Assembly: GCF_002160055.1 (NCBI RefSeq)
Contig: NZ_NFJV01000036.1
Span: 1-32,587, forward strand
DNA: 32,587 nucleotides
Source of the DNA: Mediterranea sp. An20
GTDB taxonomy: Bacteria > Bacteroidota > Bacteroidia > Bacteroidales > Bacteroidaceae
Direction: 5' to 3'
Both the position numbers and the translations under genes were made by a program. Within the stretch, counting starts at the first letter, position 1, and each line of letters starts with the position of its first letter. This document shows positions 1-7,492 of the stretch, in pieces. A model generated the notes under the pieces. It was not told the DNA's origin. It did no database searches and saw only the letters and a program-made list of their open reading frames with translations.

Positions 1-206
1 TTGCCATATACCTTGATGCCCCCGATAAGCCCGACGACAGCGCCGATGGCGTAGATGAGTTTCGTCGCCGGGTCAAAGTATGAAGTGACCATGCTGGTGG
101 CTTCGGTGATGCCCGCCATACCGTTGCCTTGTGCGGACGCTGAGATGTTTGCAGCCAGCAGAAGGGCTGCGAGAATGATTTGTTTTTTCTTCAATGTCTT
201 TGTCAT
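1..206 (-). CDS. traE: Conjugal transfer protein TraE (DUF4134), N-terminal part
   Basis: Only the first 68 codons are present; the gene runs off the left edge. The start at 206 gives a protein beginning MTKTLKKKQIILAALLLAA, with a basic N-terminus and a hydrophobic stretch ending near an ASAQ site, which looks like a signal peptide or first membrane segment. It continues through a GMAGITEATSMV stretch and a second hydrophobic segment around LIYAIGAVVGLIGG. Small two-segment membrane proteins of this kind are annotated as TraE (DUF4134) in Bacteroidales conjugative transposons and are thought to be part of the mating-pair channel, similar to VirB2/VirB3-type subunits. It lies downstream of traD on the same strand after a gap of about 170 bases, as expected for the traA-traE order. 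The function is inferred from the family and the context. Confidence 0.85.
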   Translation of the reverse strand, partial: MTKTLKKKQIILAALLLAANISASAQGNGMAGITEATSMVTSYFDPATKLIYAIGAVVGLIGGIKVYG

Positions 207-377
207 AATCGTTTCTTTTTTGTGCCTCCGGGTTGGATAGTCCCTTTGGCGGTTGATACTTGTTTTACTTCTTGCGGCTTTGGATGAAGCCGGCTTGTGG
301 ATTTAGTGGTTCGGTGGCAAGCCGGGGTTTAGCCGTAGTCGATTTTCTTTTTTCGCATCATTGTTTCGTTTTACTTG

Positions 378-1094
378 TTATACAAAATCACGGATATTGA
401 AATCCTCAATATTGTCCGGCACGTTTGGGACTGTAGTCCGTACCGCCGTCGGGGTCGGTTCCTTCCGTATGGTGGCGGAAACGCTGTCCATATAGAAGTC
501 CATCAGTTCGTTCAGTTTCCTGCGGGTCGCTTCCGAACTCTTTTCTATCATCGCGAACAGCTCGTTACCCTTCATGTCGCAGAACACCATCCCGGCGTGG
601 CGGCGTTCCTCCATTGTGGCTGCCGGTTTCTTTACCGTCCGCATGGCAAGGTCGATGTCCTCGAAGGTGAAGCCGCTTGCCTCATGGGGTTCGCCATCGT
701 AATCCTCATTCCCGTCATATTCTGCCATGTCCGACACGCGGCTGTCGCTGAATGTTTCATCAAGTTCGTCATCGGGCACTTGGCGTGACGGCTTGTTTTC
801 CGGTGCTTGTCCTCCGTCGGTATCCGTTTCATCGGCAAAGGTAACGTCCTTTTCTTCCACCGCCTCGGCTTCCACGGAAGTGGCAGCTTCCGGCACTGTG
901 GTGTCCTTTTCTGTCCCAATCCAGTCCGATATTTTGAACTTGCTCCTGCCCACGACATCGGGCGGCGGTTCCTGCCGTTTCCGGTCTGTGTTTTCTTGAC
1001 TGCCGGCCTTCTGCCGTTCCTGCTGCTCCCATGTCAGATAGAAAAGTATCCACAGGTTGCACATCATCATCAGGACAATCAGGAACGTCACCAT
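378..1094 (-). CDS. traD: Conjugal transfer protein TraD
   Basis: This 238-residue protein opens with a hydrophobic segment at about residues 3-21 (MVTFLIVLMMMCNLWILFYL), suggesting a single membrane anchor with a cytoplasmic tail. The middle is acidic and low in complexity (many D and E, about residues 60-150), probably disordered. The C-terminal part is predicted helical and ends NIEDFNIRDFV. The start overlaps the end of the upstream DUF3408 gene by 7 bases, indicating translational coupling. Position between the traB/traC-like genes and traE in a CTnDOT-type cluster supports the name TraD. No catalytic motif is visible and the biochemical role is unknown. Confidence 0.7.
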   Translation of the reverse strand: MVTFLIVLMMMCNLWILFYLTWEQQERQKAGSQENTDRKRQEPPPDVVGRSKFKISDWIGTEKDTTVPEAATSVEAEAVEEKDVTFADETDTDGGQAPENKPSRQVPDDELDETFSDSRVSDMAEYDGNEDYDGEPHEASGFTFEDIDLAMRTVKKPAATMEERRHAGMVFCDMKGNELFAMIEKSSEATRRKLNELMDFYMDSVSATIRKEPTPTAVRTTVPNVPDNIEDFNIRDFV

Positions 1095-1384
1095 CGGCTT
1101 ATCGTTATCTGTTCGACCATCCCGTGGCTCTTCTTCCCATGCAGGGTTTCCAGTTCAGCCCTGTGCTGTTCAAGGTGTTCGGTGACAATGCTGTCTATGT
1201 AACCGGATATGGTTGTCCCTTGCCCTCCCGCCATGCCTACGATCCGCTTGACGGCTTCATGGTTCTCGCGGCTGATGTACACCGCCTTCTGTGCGGTTCC
1301 TTCCGGCCTGCGCCCGTTGAGGTACTTGCCCGCATAGGCTTCTTCCTTTCCCTTGCGTCTGAAAATGTTGATGTTCAGTTTCAT
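1088..1384 (-). CDS. DUF3408 small protein (third of three paralogs)
   Basis: This 98-residue basic protein has a core similar to its two upstream neighbours: a KAVYISRENHEAVKRIV segment followed by TTISGYIDSIVTEHLEQH. The paralogs read KTAYIRDEHHERIQHIV...LSGYIDNVLAEHF and KTAYIRKNYHERIQRIV...LSVYVDRVLEQHF. The beta strand plus two helices resembles a ribbon-helix-helix DNA-binding fold. DUF3408 proteins lie between traA and traD in Bacteroides conjugative transposons, where they are often called TraB or TraC. DNA binding or partitioning with the ParA-like TraA is a reasonable guess, not shown here. The gene ends inside the start of traD and begins 17 bases after the previous paralog. Confidence 0.75.
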   Translation of the reverse strand: MKLNINIFRRKGKEEAYAGKYLNGRRPEGTAQKAVYISRENHEAVKRIVGMAGGQGTTISGYIDSIVTEHLEQHRAELETLHGKKSHGMVEQITISRW

Positions 1385-1401
1385 GATTATTTTCTTTTGA
1401 G

Positions 1402-1710
1402 TTAGAAAATCGGTTTGCTTAATTCATACAGTTTGGTCATCTCATCCTTGTGGCTTGCGAAATGCTCTGCCAGTACATTGTCTATGTAACCGGATAACGT
1501 AATCTTGTTCTTCCCGATAATATGGACAATATGTTGTATCCGCTCGTGGTGTTCGTCACGGATATAAGCTGTCTTACATGTGCGGGCGGTAAAGTCCGCA
1601 CTCTTCAGGTATGTATAGATGTAGTTTTTTACTTTTTCCACCTCACTCGCATCTTGCGCGATACCTGTTCCTGAATTTTTTTTCTTGTCTATTTTTCTTT
1701 CCATTGTCAT
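1402..1710 (-). CDS. DUF3408 small protein (second of three paralogs; TraC-like)
   Basis: This 102-residue protein begins MTMERKIDKKKNSG and could equally start at the second methionine. Residues 40-95 carry the DUF3408-type core CKTAYIRDEHHERIQHIV, then ITLSGYIDNVLAEHF, closely resembling the upstream paralog at 1725-2135. The N-terminal third is charged and divergent. It sits in the same operon, 14 bases downstream of that paralog. The duplicated core suggests tandem gene duplication, with the copies perhaps forming hetero-oligomers. A ribbon-helix-helix-like DNA-binding role is inferred only from the predicted strand-helix-helix pattern. Confidence 0.75.
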   Translation of the reverse strand: MTMERKIDKKKNSGTGIAQDASEVEKVKNYIYTYLKSADFTARTCKTAYIRDEHHERIQHIVHIIGKNKITLSGYIDNVLAEHFASHKDEMTKLYELSKPIF

Positions 1711-1724
1711 TTTTGCTTTTAATG

Positions 1725-2135
1725 TTAATAAACGTCTTCATAATTCTTTTTGTAGAGCCTGCGTATCACTTCCTCTTTCTCGCGGAAATGTTGTTCCAAC
1801 ACACGGTCCACATAGACTGACAGCGAAATCCCGTTTTTCCCGATGACCTGTACGATGCGCTGTATCCGCTCATGGTAATTCTTACGGATATAGGCAGTCT
1901 TGCCTGAACATATGGGAGTTTTCGGCGCATGTAGGAAGAGTTCCATATATTCCTCTTCCTGTATGGTTTCTTCCTTTTTCGCCTTTATTGACGGTTTCTC
2001 CGTTGGTCTTGTCACCTTGTCTGGGGCATTTTCATCCGTTCCAGCATTTTCAGGGGCGGCGGACGTGGGCATTTCTGGACGGAACGAGTCCAGAAACTTG
2101 CCGGGATCAATATCGACATCAAGTTTTTTAGCCAT
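1725..2135 (-). CDS. traB: DUF3408 protein (first of three paralogs; TraB-like)
   Basis: This 136-residue protein has a low-complexity charged N-terminus (about residues 1-75, rich in P, E, K) and a C-terminal DUF3408 core from about residue 80: KTAYIRKNYHERIQRIV, then ISLSVYVDRVLEQHF. Its first codons overlap the end of traA by 8 bases, so the two are probably co-translated, in the manner of a ParA ATPase followed by its small DNA-binding partner. That comparison is an inference. By position it corresponds to traB of CTnDOT-type elements. No enzymatic motif is visible. Confidence 0.75.
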   Translation of the reverse strand: MAKKLDVDIDPGKFLDSFRPEMPTSAAPENAGTDENAPDKVTRPTEKPSIKAKKEETIQEEEYMELFLHAPKTPICSGKTAYIRKNYHERIQRIVQVIGKNGISLSVYVDRVLEQHFREKEEVIRRLYKKNYEDVY

Positions 2136-2901
2136 GCGTCGGGCGCTTTACGATACCGAGTATTTCTTCCGCAAGGTCATCGATGCCGCTACCTTTCGCC
2201 AGTGCTTTGTCTGGTGGCAGCAGCGTGGAACGGAAAAACGGGCGGTCGCCTTCTTCCGAACCTTCCTTGCGGAAACGCTTGCTGTCCGGCAGGCTTGTCT
2301 TCAGCGTTTCCAACCCCATCCCGGCAATCACTTTGTCATAGATGTCGTACAGGTCGGTTTTCTCGCGTTTGTCCACCATATTCCACAACAGTCGGATACC
2401 TTTGATGTTCGACTTGCCAGTGGTGATCAGCGTGTCATTGATAATGCTTGCATACTTCAGCGAACTTTCCATGATGAATCGGTCGGCGGCTATAGGACAG
2501 AAAATGTAATCCATGGTCGCCACCGTCTTGATTAATCCGAGGTTGTTCACCGTACCCGTCAGGTCGAAAAAGATGAAATCGGGCGGTGTCGCCGACTCAA
2601 TGAAGGGCTTGACCGTTTCTATCGCATTGTCGGGTCGGCTGCCCACAATCGGGTAGGCACGTTTGCCGATGCGCTTGAACTGGTCATATGCCAGCTTGCG
2701 CAGGTACGGGTTGCGCTCGATGTTCTTCAGGTCACGCTCGCGCATGTCCTTAATGCTGAACTGGGGAAAGTCGCAGTCCACGACTACCACGTCGTACCCT
2801 TTCACGTAATACAGGTAACTCGCCATCAGTACGGTGAGTGTCGTTTTGCCGGCTCCTCCCTTCTGGGTGGAGAAGGCGATGAACAAAGGTTCTTTTTTCA
2901 T
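2128..2901 (-). CDS. traA: ParA-family ATPase TraA
   Basis: This 257-residue P-loop ATPase of the ParA/MinD type has a deviant Walker A motif STQKGGAGKTT at about residues 10-20, a VVVVDCDFPQFS segment near residue 45, and FIFFDLTG near residue 115 as the Walker B region. An in-frame extension upstream to 2979 exists, but the start at 2901 (MKKEPLFIAFSTQKGG) fits the family N-terminus. It is the first gene of the leftward tra operon and overlaps the following DUF3408 gene by 8 bases. In Bacteroidales conjugative elements the traA product is ParA-like, and a role in placing or partitioning the transfer intermediate is commonly assumed. Transcription must start in the repeat-rich region to its right. 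Confidence 0.88.
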   Translation of the reverse strand: MKKEPLFIAFSTQKGGAGKTTLTVLMASYLYYVKGYDVVVVDCDFPQFSIKDMRERDLKNIERNPYLRKLAYDQFKRIGKRAYPIVGSRPDNAIETVKPFIESATPPDFIFFDLTGTVNNLGLIKTVATMDYIFCPIAADRFIMESSLKYASIINDTLITTGKSNIKGIRLLWNMVDKREKTDLYDIYDKVIAGMGLETLKTSLPDSKRFRKEGSEEGDRPFFRSTLLPPDKALAKGSGIDDLAEEILGIVKRPTHG

Positions 2902-3175
2902 TCTTCTTTTTTTAATTGTTAGACATCGGTTTATTGCAGGTCGGCATATATGCCATTTCGCAGACTTGTTCATTTGCACATTTGCGGCTTTGCTTGTATG
3001 CTCATGAGGTTACTCGCTTGCTTGCAATCTAATGTGCCTGCTTGCGTTTCCGCCTGTACGCTTGCGTGCCGGCAGGCAGGCACACAGGCAGGAGGGCAGA
3101 CAGGTGCAAGGATTTGCACATTTGCGGATATGCCTGTACGGAAATAGGCAGGCTTGCCGACCTTTCTGCCTGCAA
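2902..3175. repeat. Repeat-rich non-coding region upstream of traA
   Basis: No convincing gene is seen here; reading frames through it encode low-complexity Ala/Cys/Gln-rich peptides. A perfect 16-base direct repeat, atttgcacatttgcgg, occurs at 2972-2987 and 3112-3127, exactly 140 bases apart. A perfect 12-base palindrome, ggcatatatgcc, lies at 2943-2954. Between 3008 and 3175 the sequence is dominated by GCAGGC/GCCTGC words, and tgtgcctgc at 3033-3041 can pair with gcaggcaca at 3076-3084. The region should contain the tra promoter and may hold binding sites for TraA/DUF3408 or relaxosome proteins; that is inference. Confidence 0.6.
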
Positions 3176-3370
3176 AGTAAAGGGCATTTTTCCATATCCG
3201 TATCGTTTTGGAGTTTGGTGGCAGCTTCTGGCAGCAAGTGGTAGGGAGTGGCTTCGTTCTTGTCACGTTTTCAAGGGCTTAAACGCCCTACCTTTGTACC
3301 CAAGCGGCAGGGCAATGCTCCCGGCGCGTACCGCAGCCCCCGGCTCCGTCCTTCTTTTGGGCAGCCGGAG

Positions 3371-3509
3371 GGTATCGGGCGACCGATACCTTTATGGGAT
3401 TGTTATAACAGGTATATCCCCAATCCGTCTGCTACGGATTTTTGTGTCCTCTAAGACACAGCAAGGTATGTTTCGAGTTACCCGAAACCTTGCGGGTTAC
3501 TCCCGCAAG
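3371..3509. other. Candidate origin of transfer: cluster of hairpins upstream of mobA
   Basis: Several short inverted repeats lie back to back. They are ggtatcgg/ccgatacc (3371-3390, 4-base loop), a tgttataaca palindrome (3401-3410) nested between gggat and atccc, aatccgt/acggatt (3422-3440, 5-base loop), and tgtgtc/gacaca (3443-3460). A bulged stem gcaagg..tttcg/cgaaa..ccttgc spans 3461-3493, and cttgcggg/cccgcaag (3489-3509) has a 5-base loop. The last two share ccttgc, so they cannot form together. The cluster stands about 120 bases before mobA and between the diverging tra and mob operons, where oriT is expected in this element family. The nick site was not identified. Confidence 0.6.
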
Positions 3510-3628
3510 CCTTGCCCCTGAAAGGGGAAGGGGGCTTCCTCTCCGAAGTCGGGAAGCCTGTTTCCTACCTGCGGCACGTGTGCCGGAAGCTGCGCTTATG
3601 CCGTGAAACCACTAAATCCATAGTAATA

Positions 3629-4054
3629 ATGAACAGAGAACGTAAGAAAGGGGGAAGACACCCCAAGTTGGAAAAGAAAACGCACCATGTGATGCTGCGT
3701 TTCAACGACGAGGAATGGCTCAGGTTCCTCGCCATGTACGAACAGACGGAGGTGAAGGCAAAGGCGGTGTTCGCCAAGGCACGCATCTTCGGCGGGGAGT
3801 TCCGTGTGTTCCGGGAGGACAGGACGCTGGTGGAATACTACGCCAAGCTGTCCTCCTTCCATGCGCAGTACCGCATGATAGGCAACAACTACAACCAGGC
3901 CGTCAAGGAGCTGCGCTGCCATTTCTCCGAGAAAAAGGCGATGGCATTGCTCTACCGGCTGGAGCGATGCACGAAGGAACTGGCGGCATTGATCCGCCAA
4001 ATCGTGGAACTGACAAAGGAGTTCGAGGAACGATGGTCGCAAAAATCAGTTTAG
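3629..4054 (+). CDS. mobA: Mobilization protein MobA (relaxosome accessory protein)
   Basis: This 141-residue basic protein starts at 3629 (MNRERKKGGRHPKLEK); an upstream in-frame start at 3512 lies in the hairpin region and is unlikely. It has the features of the MobC/BmgB-type accessory family: a strand-like THHVMLRFNDEEWLRFLAMY segment resembling ribbon-helix-helix proteins, a KARIFGGEF motif, and a long helical C-terminal half with YRMIGNNYNQAVKEL, where the G-NNYNQ signature is typical of these proteins. Such proteins bind oriT and help the relaxase nick it. The gene overlaps mobB by 22 bases, so the two are translationally coupled. MobA naming follows the CTnDOT/CTn341 convention. Confidence 0.88.
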   Translation: MNRERKKGGRHPKLEKKTHHVMLRFNDEEWLRFLAMYEQTEVKAKAVFAKARIFGGEFRVFREDRTLVEYYAKLSSFHAQYRMIGNNYNQAVKELRCHFSEKKAMALLYRLERCTKELAALIRQIVELTKEFEERWSQKSV

Positions 4055-5280
4055 GGAAATCGTTGTTCGGGGCATTGGCGTACAACGGGGAGAAGATTAA
4101 CAAGGAACAGGGCAAACTGCTCGGCACGAACAAAATCTTCGACGGCTGTTCCGGCAGGATGGACATCAGCCGCGCCATGCAGGACTTTTCGCGCTACCTC
4201 TCGCCCCACGTGAGGACGGAGAAGCCCGTCATGCACGTATCGCTCAATCCGCATCCCGACGACCGCCTGACGGACATGGAACTGGAGGGCATTGCGCGTG
4301 AGTACATGGAACGGATGGGGTTCGGCGAACAGCCGTACATCATCTATAAACACGAGGACATCGACCGCCACCACCTGCACATCGTGACCATCCGCGTGGA
4401 TGATAACGGCAGGTGCATCAGCGACCGCTACAACTTCCGCAGGAGCCGGGAGATTACCCGTGAACTGGAACGCAAGTACGGCCTGCACCCCGCCGACCGC
4501 AGGCAGCACCGCCATGACAACCCCTTGCGGAAAGTGGACGTTTCGCAGGGCGACGTGAAGCGTCAGGTGGCGAACACCGCCAAGGCGGTCATGGCGACCT
4601 ACAAGTTCCGGACGATGGGCGAATACCGCGCCCTGCTCTCCCTCTACAACGTCACGGTGGAGGAAGCCCGTGGCAACGTGGACGGGCGCGAGTATCACGG
4701 GCTGGTCTATGCTGCCACCGACGATGCCGGGAACAAGGTTGGCAATCCTTTCAAGGCATCCCGTATCGGGAAGTCCGTCGGCTATGAAGCTGTGCTGCGC
4801 AGGTTTGAATTTTCCAAAGGGCAGATCCGCGACAAGCGTCTGGCGGACAGGACACGCAAGACCGTCGCCGCTGCGCTCGCCCAGACCTACCGTAAGGAGG
4901 AGTTCATCGACCTGCTTCGCGCAAAGGGTGTGGATGTGGTGTTCCGCCACACGGACGAGGGGCGCATCTACGGGGCGACCTTCATCGACCACCGCACGGG
5001 CTGCGTGCTGAACGGCTCGCGCTTGGGCAGGGAGTTTTCTGCCAACGCCTTGCAGGAGCATTTCACCCTGCCGTATGCCGGCACTCCGCCGATACCGTTC
5101 ACCATTACGGAGGACACGCCACAGGCAGACATCCGTTCCTATGAGGAACACGACGAGGGGCACTCCACCGGCTTGGGGCTGCTCGGTGGCGATGCGTCGG
5201 GCGCACAGGCCCAGGAAGCCGCCTTCGAGCGTGACCTTAAACGCAGGAAGAAGAAACGCCGCAAGGGTTTGGGGCTGTAA
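4033..5280 (+). CDS. mobB: Relaxase MobB
   Basis: This 415-residue relaxase/mobilization nuclease has its start at 4033 (MVAKISLGKSLFGALAYN), inside the end of mobA. The likely catalytic tyrosine is Y17 in ALAYN, by analogy with the family. The metal-binding motif III is clear: HEDIDRHHLHI at residues 107-117, with H107, H114 and H116 as probable ligands. HVSLNPHPDD near residue 68 matches the second conserved block. The C-terminal part is basic, ending in a K/R-rich tail (RRKKKRRKGLGL). It should nick one strand at oriT, stay covalently attached and lead the strand into the channel with MobC. A 150-base gap containing a hairpin separates it from mobC. Confidence 0.92.
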   Translation: MVAKISLGKSLFGALAYNGEKINKEQGKLLGTNKIFDGCSGRMDISRAMQDFSRYLSPHVRTEKPVMHVSLNPHPDDRLTDMELEGIAREYMERMGFGEQPYIIYKHEDIDRHHLHIVTIRVDDNGRCISDRYNFRRSREITRELERKYGLHPADRRQHRHDNPLRKVDVSQGDVKRQVANTAKAVMATYKFRTMGEYRALLSLYNVTVEEARGNVDGREYHGLVYAATDDAGNKVGNPFKASRIGKSVGYEAVLRRFEFSKGQIRDKRLADRTRKTVAAALAQTYRKEEFIDLLRAKGVDVVFRHTDEGRIYGATFIDHRTGCVLNGSRLGREFSANALQEHFTLPYAGTPPIPFTITEDTPQADIRSYEEHDEGHSTGLGLLGGDASGAQAQEAAFERDLKRRKKKRRKGLGL

Positions 5281-5312
5281 TTTATCCCTTCGCAGGGCAT
5301 AGGGGATGAGGT

Positions 5313-5359
5313 CGGACTTCATCCTACATCAAGTCCGGCCTCATGTACCATGAAGTCCG
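5313..5359. repeat. Inverted and repeated cggactt/aagtccg motif between mobB and mobC
   Basis: cggactt at 5313-5319 pairs with aagtccg at 5331-5337 (11-base loop), and a further gaagtccgg occurs at 5351-5359, so two alternative stems are possible. There is no T-run to suggest a terminator. It may be a processing or translation-control structure between mobB and mobC, or only a repeat; the role is unknown. Confidence 0.4.
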
Positions 5360-5430
5360 GGGTGATGTATGCTCACCTCCGTACCGTGCCTTGCGGAGAT
5401 ATTGTTCAACTTAAAAACAGAAACAGATTT

Positions 5431-7440
5431 ATGTCACAACAGGAAGACGATTTGAGGGCATTGGCGAAAATCATGGATTTTCTGCGTGCCGTAAGCATTT
5501 TACTGGTGGTCATCCACCTTTATTGGTATTGTTACGAAGCCGTAAGGCTGTGGGGCATCGACATCGGCGTGGTGGACAGGGTACTGTTGAACTTCGACCG
5601 CACCGCAGGATTGTTCCGCTCCATCCTTTATACGAAACTTTTTGCGTTGGTGCTGCTGGCACTCTCGTGTCTGGGCACGAAGGGGGTCAAGGAGGAAAAA
5701 ATCACGTGGGCAAGGATTTGGACGGTGCTTGCAGCAGGGCTGGTGCTGTTTTTTCTGAACTGGTGGATATTGTCCCTGCCGTTGCCCGTAGAGGCAAACG
5801 CGGCATTGTACACCGCCACCGTTGCGGCGGGCTATGTCTGCCTGCTGATGTCCGGCACATGGATGAGCCGCCTTCTGCGCACCAACCTTATGGAAGACGT
5901 GTTCAACGTGGAGAACGAGAGTTTCCAGCAGGAAACGCGGCTCATCGAGAACGAGTATTCAGTGAACCTGCCCACACGCTTCTATTACAGGAAGAAGTGG
6001 AACAACGGATATATCAACGTAGTAAACCCGTTCCGTGCGTCCATCGTACTGGGCACGCCGGGCAGCGGAAAGTCGTATGCCGTGGTAAACAGTTTTATCA
6101 AACAACAGATTGAGAAAGGTTATTCAATGTATATCTATGATTTCAAATTCAGCGACTTATCGACTATTGCCTACAACCACCTGATGAACCACCCGGAGGG
6201 GTACAAGGTCAAGCCGAAGTTCTACGTGATAAACTTCGACGACCCGCGCCGCTCGCACCGCTGCAATCCCATTCACCCCGATTTCATGGAGGACATCACC
6301 GATGCCTACGAGAGTGCCTACACGATAATGCTCAATTTGAACAAAACTTGGGTGCAAAAACAGGGCGACTTCTTTGTGGAGTCTCCGATTATCCTGTTTG
6401 CCGCCGTGATATGGTTTTTGCGCATCTACAAGGATGGCAAGTATTGCACCTTTCCCCATGCCATCGAACTCTTGAACCGCCGTTACGAGGACGTGTTTCC
6501 TATTCTCACCAGCTATCCCGAACTGGAGAACTACCTTTCCCCGTTCATGGACGCATGGCAGGGCGGTGCGATGGAACAGCTTGCCGGACAGATAGCGTCG
6601 GCGAAGATACCGCTATCCCGCATGATTTCCCCGCAGCTCTATTGGGTCATGTCCGACAGCGAGTTTACCCTTGACATCAACAATCCCGACGAGCCGAAGA
6701 TACTCTGTGTCGGCAACAATCCCGACCGACAGAACATCTACGGTGCGGCATTGGGCTTGTACAATTCGCGCATCGTGAAGCTCATCAACAAGAAGGGCAA
6801 GCTGAAGTCGGCAGTGATTATTGACGAGCTGCCCACCATTTACTTCAAGGGGCTGGACAACCTTATCGCCACCGCCCGAAGCAACAAGGTGGCTGTCTGC
6901 CTCGGTTTTCAGGACTTCTCGCAGCTCAAGCGCGACTACGGCGACAAGGAAGCCGCCGTAGTGATGAACACGGTGGGCAACATCTTCTCTGGTCAGGTGG
7001 TGGGCGAGACCGCCAAGACCCTTTCGGAGCGTTTCGGCAAAATCTTGCAGAAACGTCAGAGCATCACCATCAACCGCGAGGACAAGTCCACCTCTATCAA
7101 CACGCAGATGGAGAGCCTTATCCCGGCAAGCAAGATTTCCACGCTCACGCAGGGTATGTTCGTCGGTGCGGTGGCGGACAACTTCAATGAGCGCATCGAG
7201 CAGAAGATTTTTCATTGCGAGATAGTGGTGGATGCCGAAAAGGTGAAGCGCGAGGAACAGGCTTACAAGCCCATCCCCGTCATCACGGACTTTACCGATG
7301 CCGACGGCAACGACCGCATGAAGGAGATGATTCAGGAGAACTACAACCGCATCCGTGCCGAGGTGCGGCAGATTGTCGCCGACGAGTTGCAGCGCATCCA
7401 GTCCGACCCCGAACTACAACATCTGTTGCAGAACAAGTAA
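5431..7440 (+). CDS. mobC: Type IV coupling protein MobC (VirD4/TraG family)
   Basis: This 669-residue protein starts at 5431 (MSQQEDDLRALAK); the in-frame extension to 5350 runs through the intergenic hairpin and was rejected. About four hydrophobic segments lie at residues 19-36, 62-82, 95-115 and 123-143, anchoring it in the inner membrane. The Walker A motif GTPGSGKS is at residues 208-215, and a Walker B-like SAVIIDELPT lies in the second half. The C-terminal ATPase region includes the TraG/TraD-like segment NTVGNIFSGQVVGETAK. T4CP proteins bind the relaxase-DNA complex and pump it into the conjugation channel. The gene ends at a strong hairpin at 7458-7492. In Bacteroides elements this third mob gene is called mobC. 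Confidence 0.92.
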   Translation: MSQQEDDLRALAKIMDFLRAVSILLVVIHLYWYCYEAVRLWGIDIGVVDRVLLNFDRTAGLFRSILYTKLFALVLLALSCLGTKGVKEEKITWARIWTVLAAGLVLFFLNWWILSLPLPVEANAALYTATVAAGYVCLLMSGTWMSRLLRTNLMEDVFNVENESFQQETRLIENEYSVNLPTRFYYRKKWNNGYINVVNPFRASIVLGTPGSGKSYAVVNSFIKQQIEKGYSMYIYDFKFSDLSTIAYNHLMNHPEGYKVKPKFYVINFDDPRRSHRCNPIHPDFMEDITDAYESAYTIMLNLNKTWVQKQGDFFVESPIILFAAVIWFLRIYKDGKYCTFPHAIELLNRRYEDVFPILTSYPELENYLSPFMDAWQGGAMEQLAGQIASAKIPLSRMISPQLYWVMSDSEFTLDINNPDEPKILCVGNNPDRQNIYGAALGLYNSRIVKLINKKGKLKSAVIIDELPTIYFKGLDNLIATARSNKVAVCLGFQDFSQLKRDYGDKEAAVVMNTVGNIFSGQVVGETAKTLSERFGKILQKRQSITINREDKSTSINTQMESLIPASKISTLTQGMFVGAVADNFNERIEQKIFHCEIVVDAEKVKREEQAYKPIPVITDFTDADGNDRMKEMIQENYNRIRAEVRQIVADELQRIQSDPELQHLLQNK

Positions 7441-7457
7441 TACACCACAGGCGAAAA

Positions 7458-7492
7458 GAGGAAAAGGTAAAATATTATTCAACCTTTTCCTC
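7458..7492. terminator. Bidirectional terminator between mobC and the orphan gene
   Basis: A perfect 11-base stem gaggaaaaggt/accttttcctc has a 13-base loop and is followed by attttctttaag on the plus strand. It lies between two convergent genes, and its right arm forms the last codons of the minus-strand gene (7475-8242). It can end mobC transcription, and possibly the opposite transcript, whose exit side carries tttt. Confidence 0.75.

Noticed and set aside
3008..3175. CRISPR-like array
   Set aside because: The repeated GCAGGC words are short and irregular and have no uniform spacers.
2970..3266. Open frames encoding Cys/Gln/Ala-rich repeats upstream of traA
   Set aside because: They only translate the GCAGGC-rich array; the composition is low complexity on both strands.
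3512..3628. N-terminal extension of MobA
   Set aside because: It would start inside the hairpin cluster, and its sequence does not resemble the family.
4051..5322. 423-codon open frame on the minus strand across the relaxase gene
   Set aside because: It is antisense to mobB, with no family resemblance, and arises from the GC-rich codon bias of mobB.
5350..5430. N-terminal extension of MobC
   Set aside because: It lies in the intergenic hairpin region; MSQQEDDLRALAK is the more credible start.
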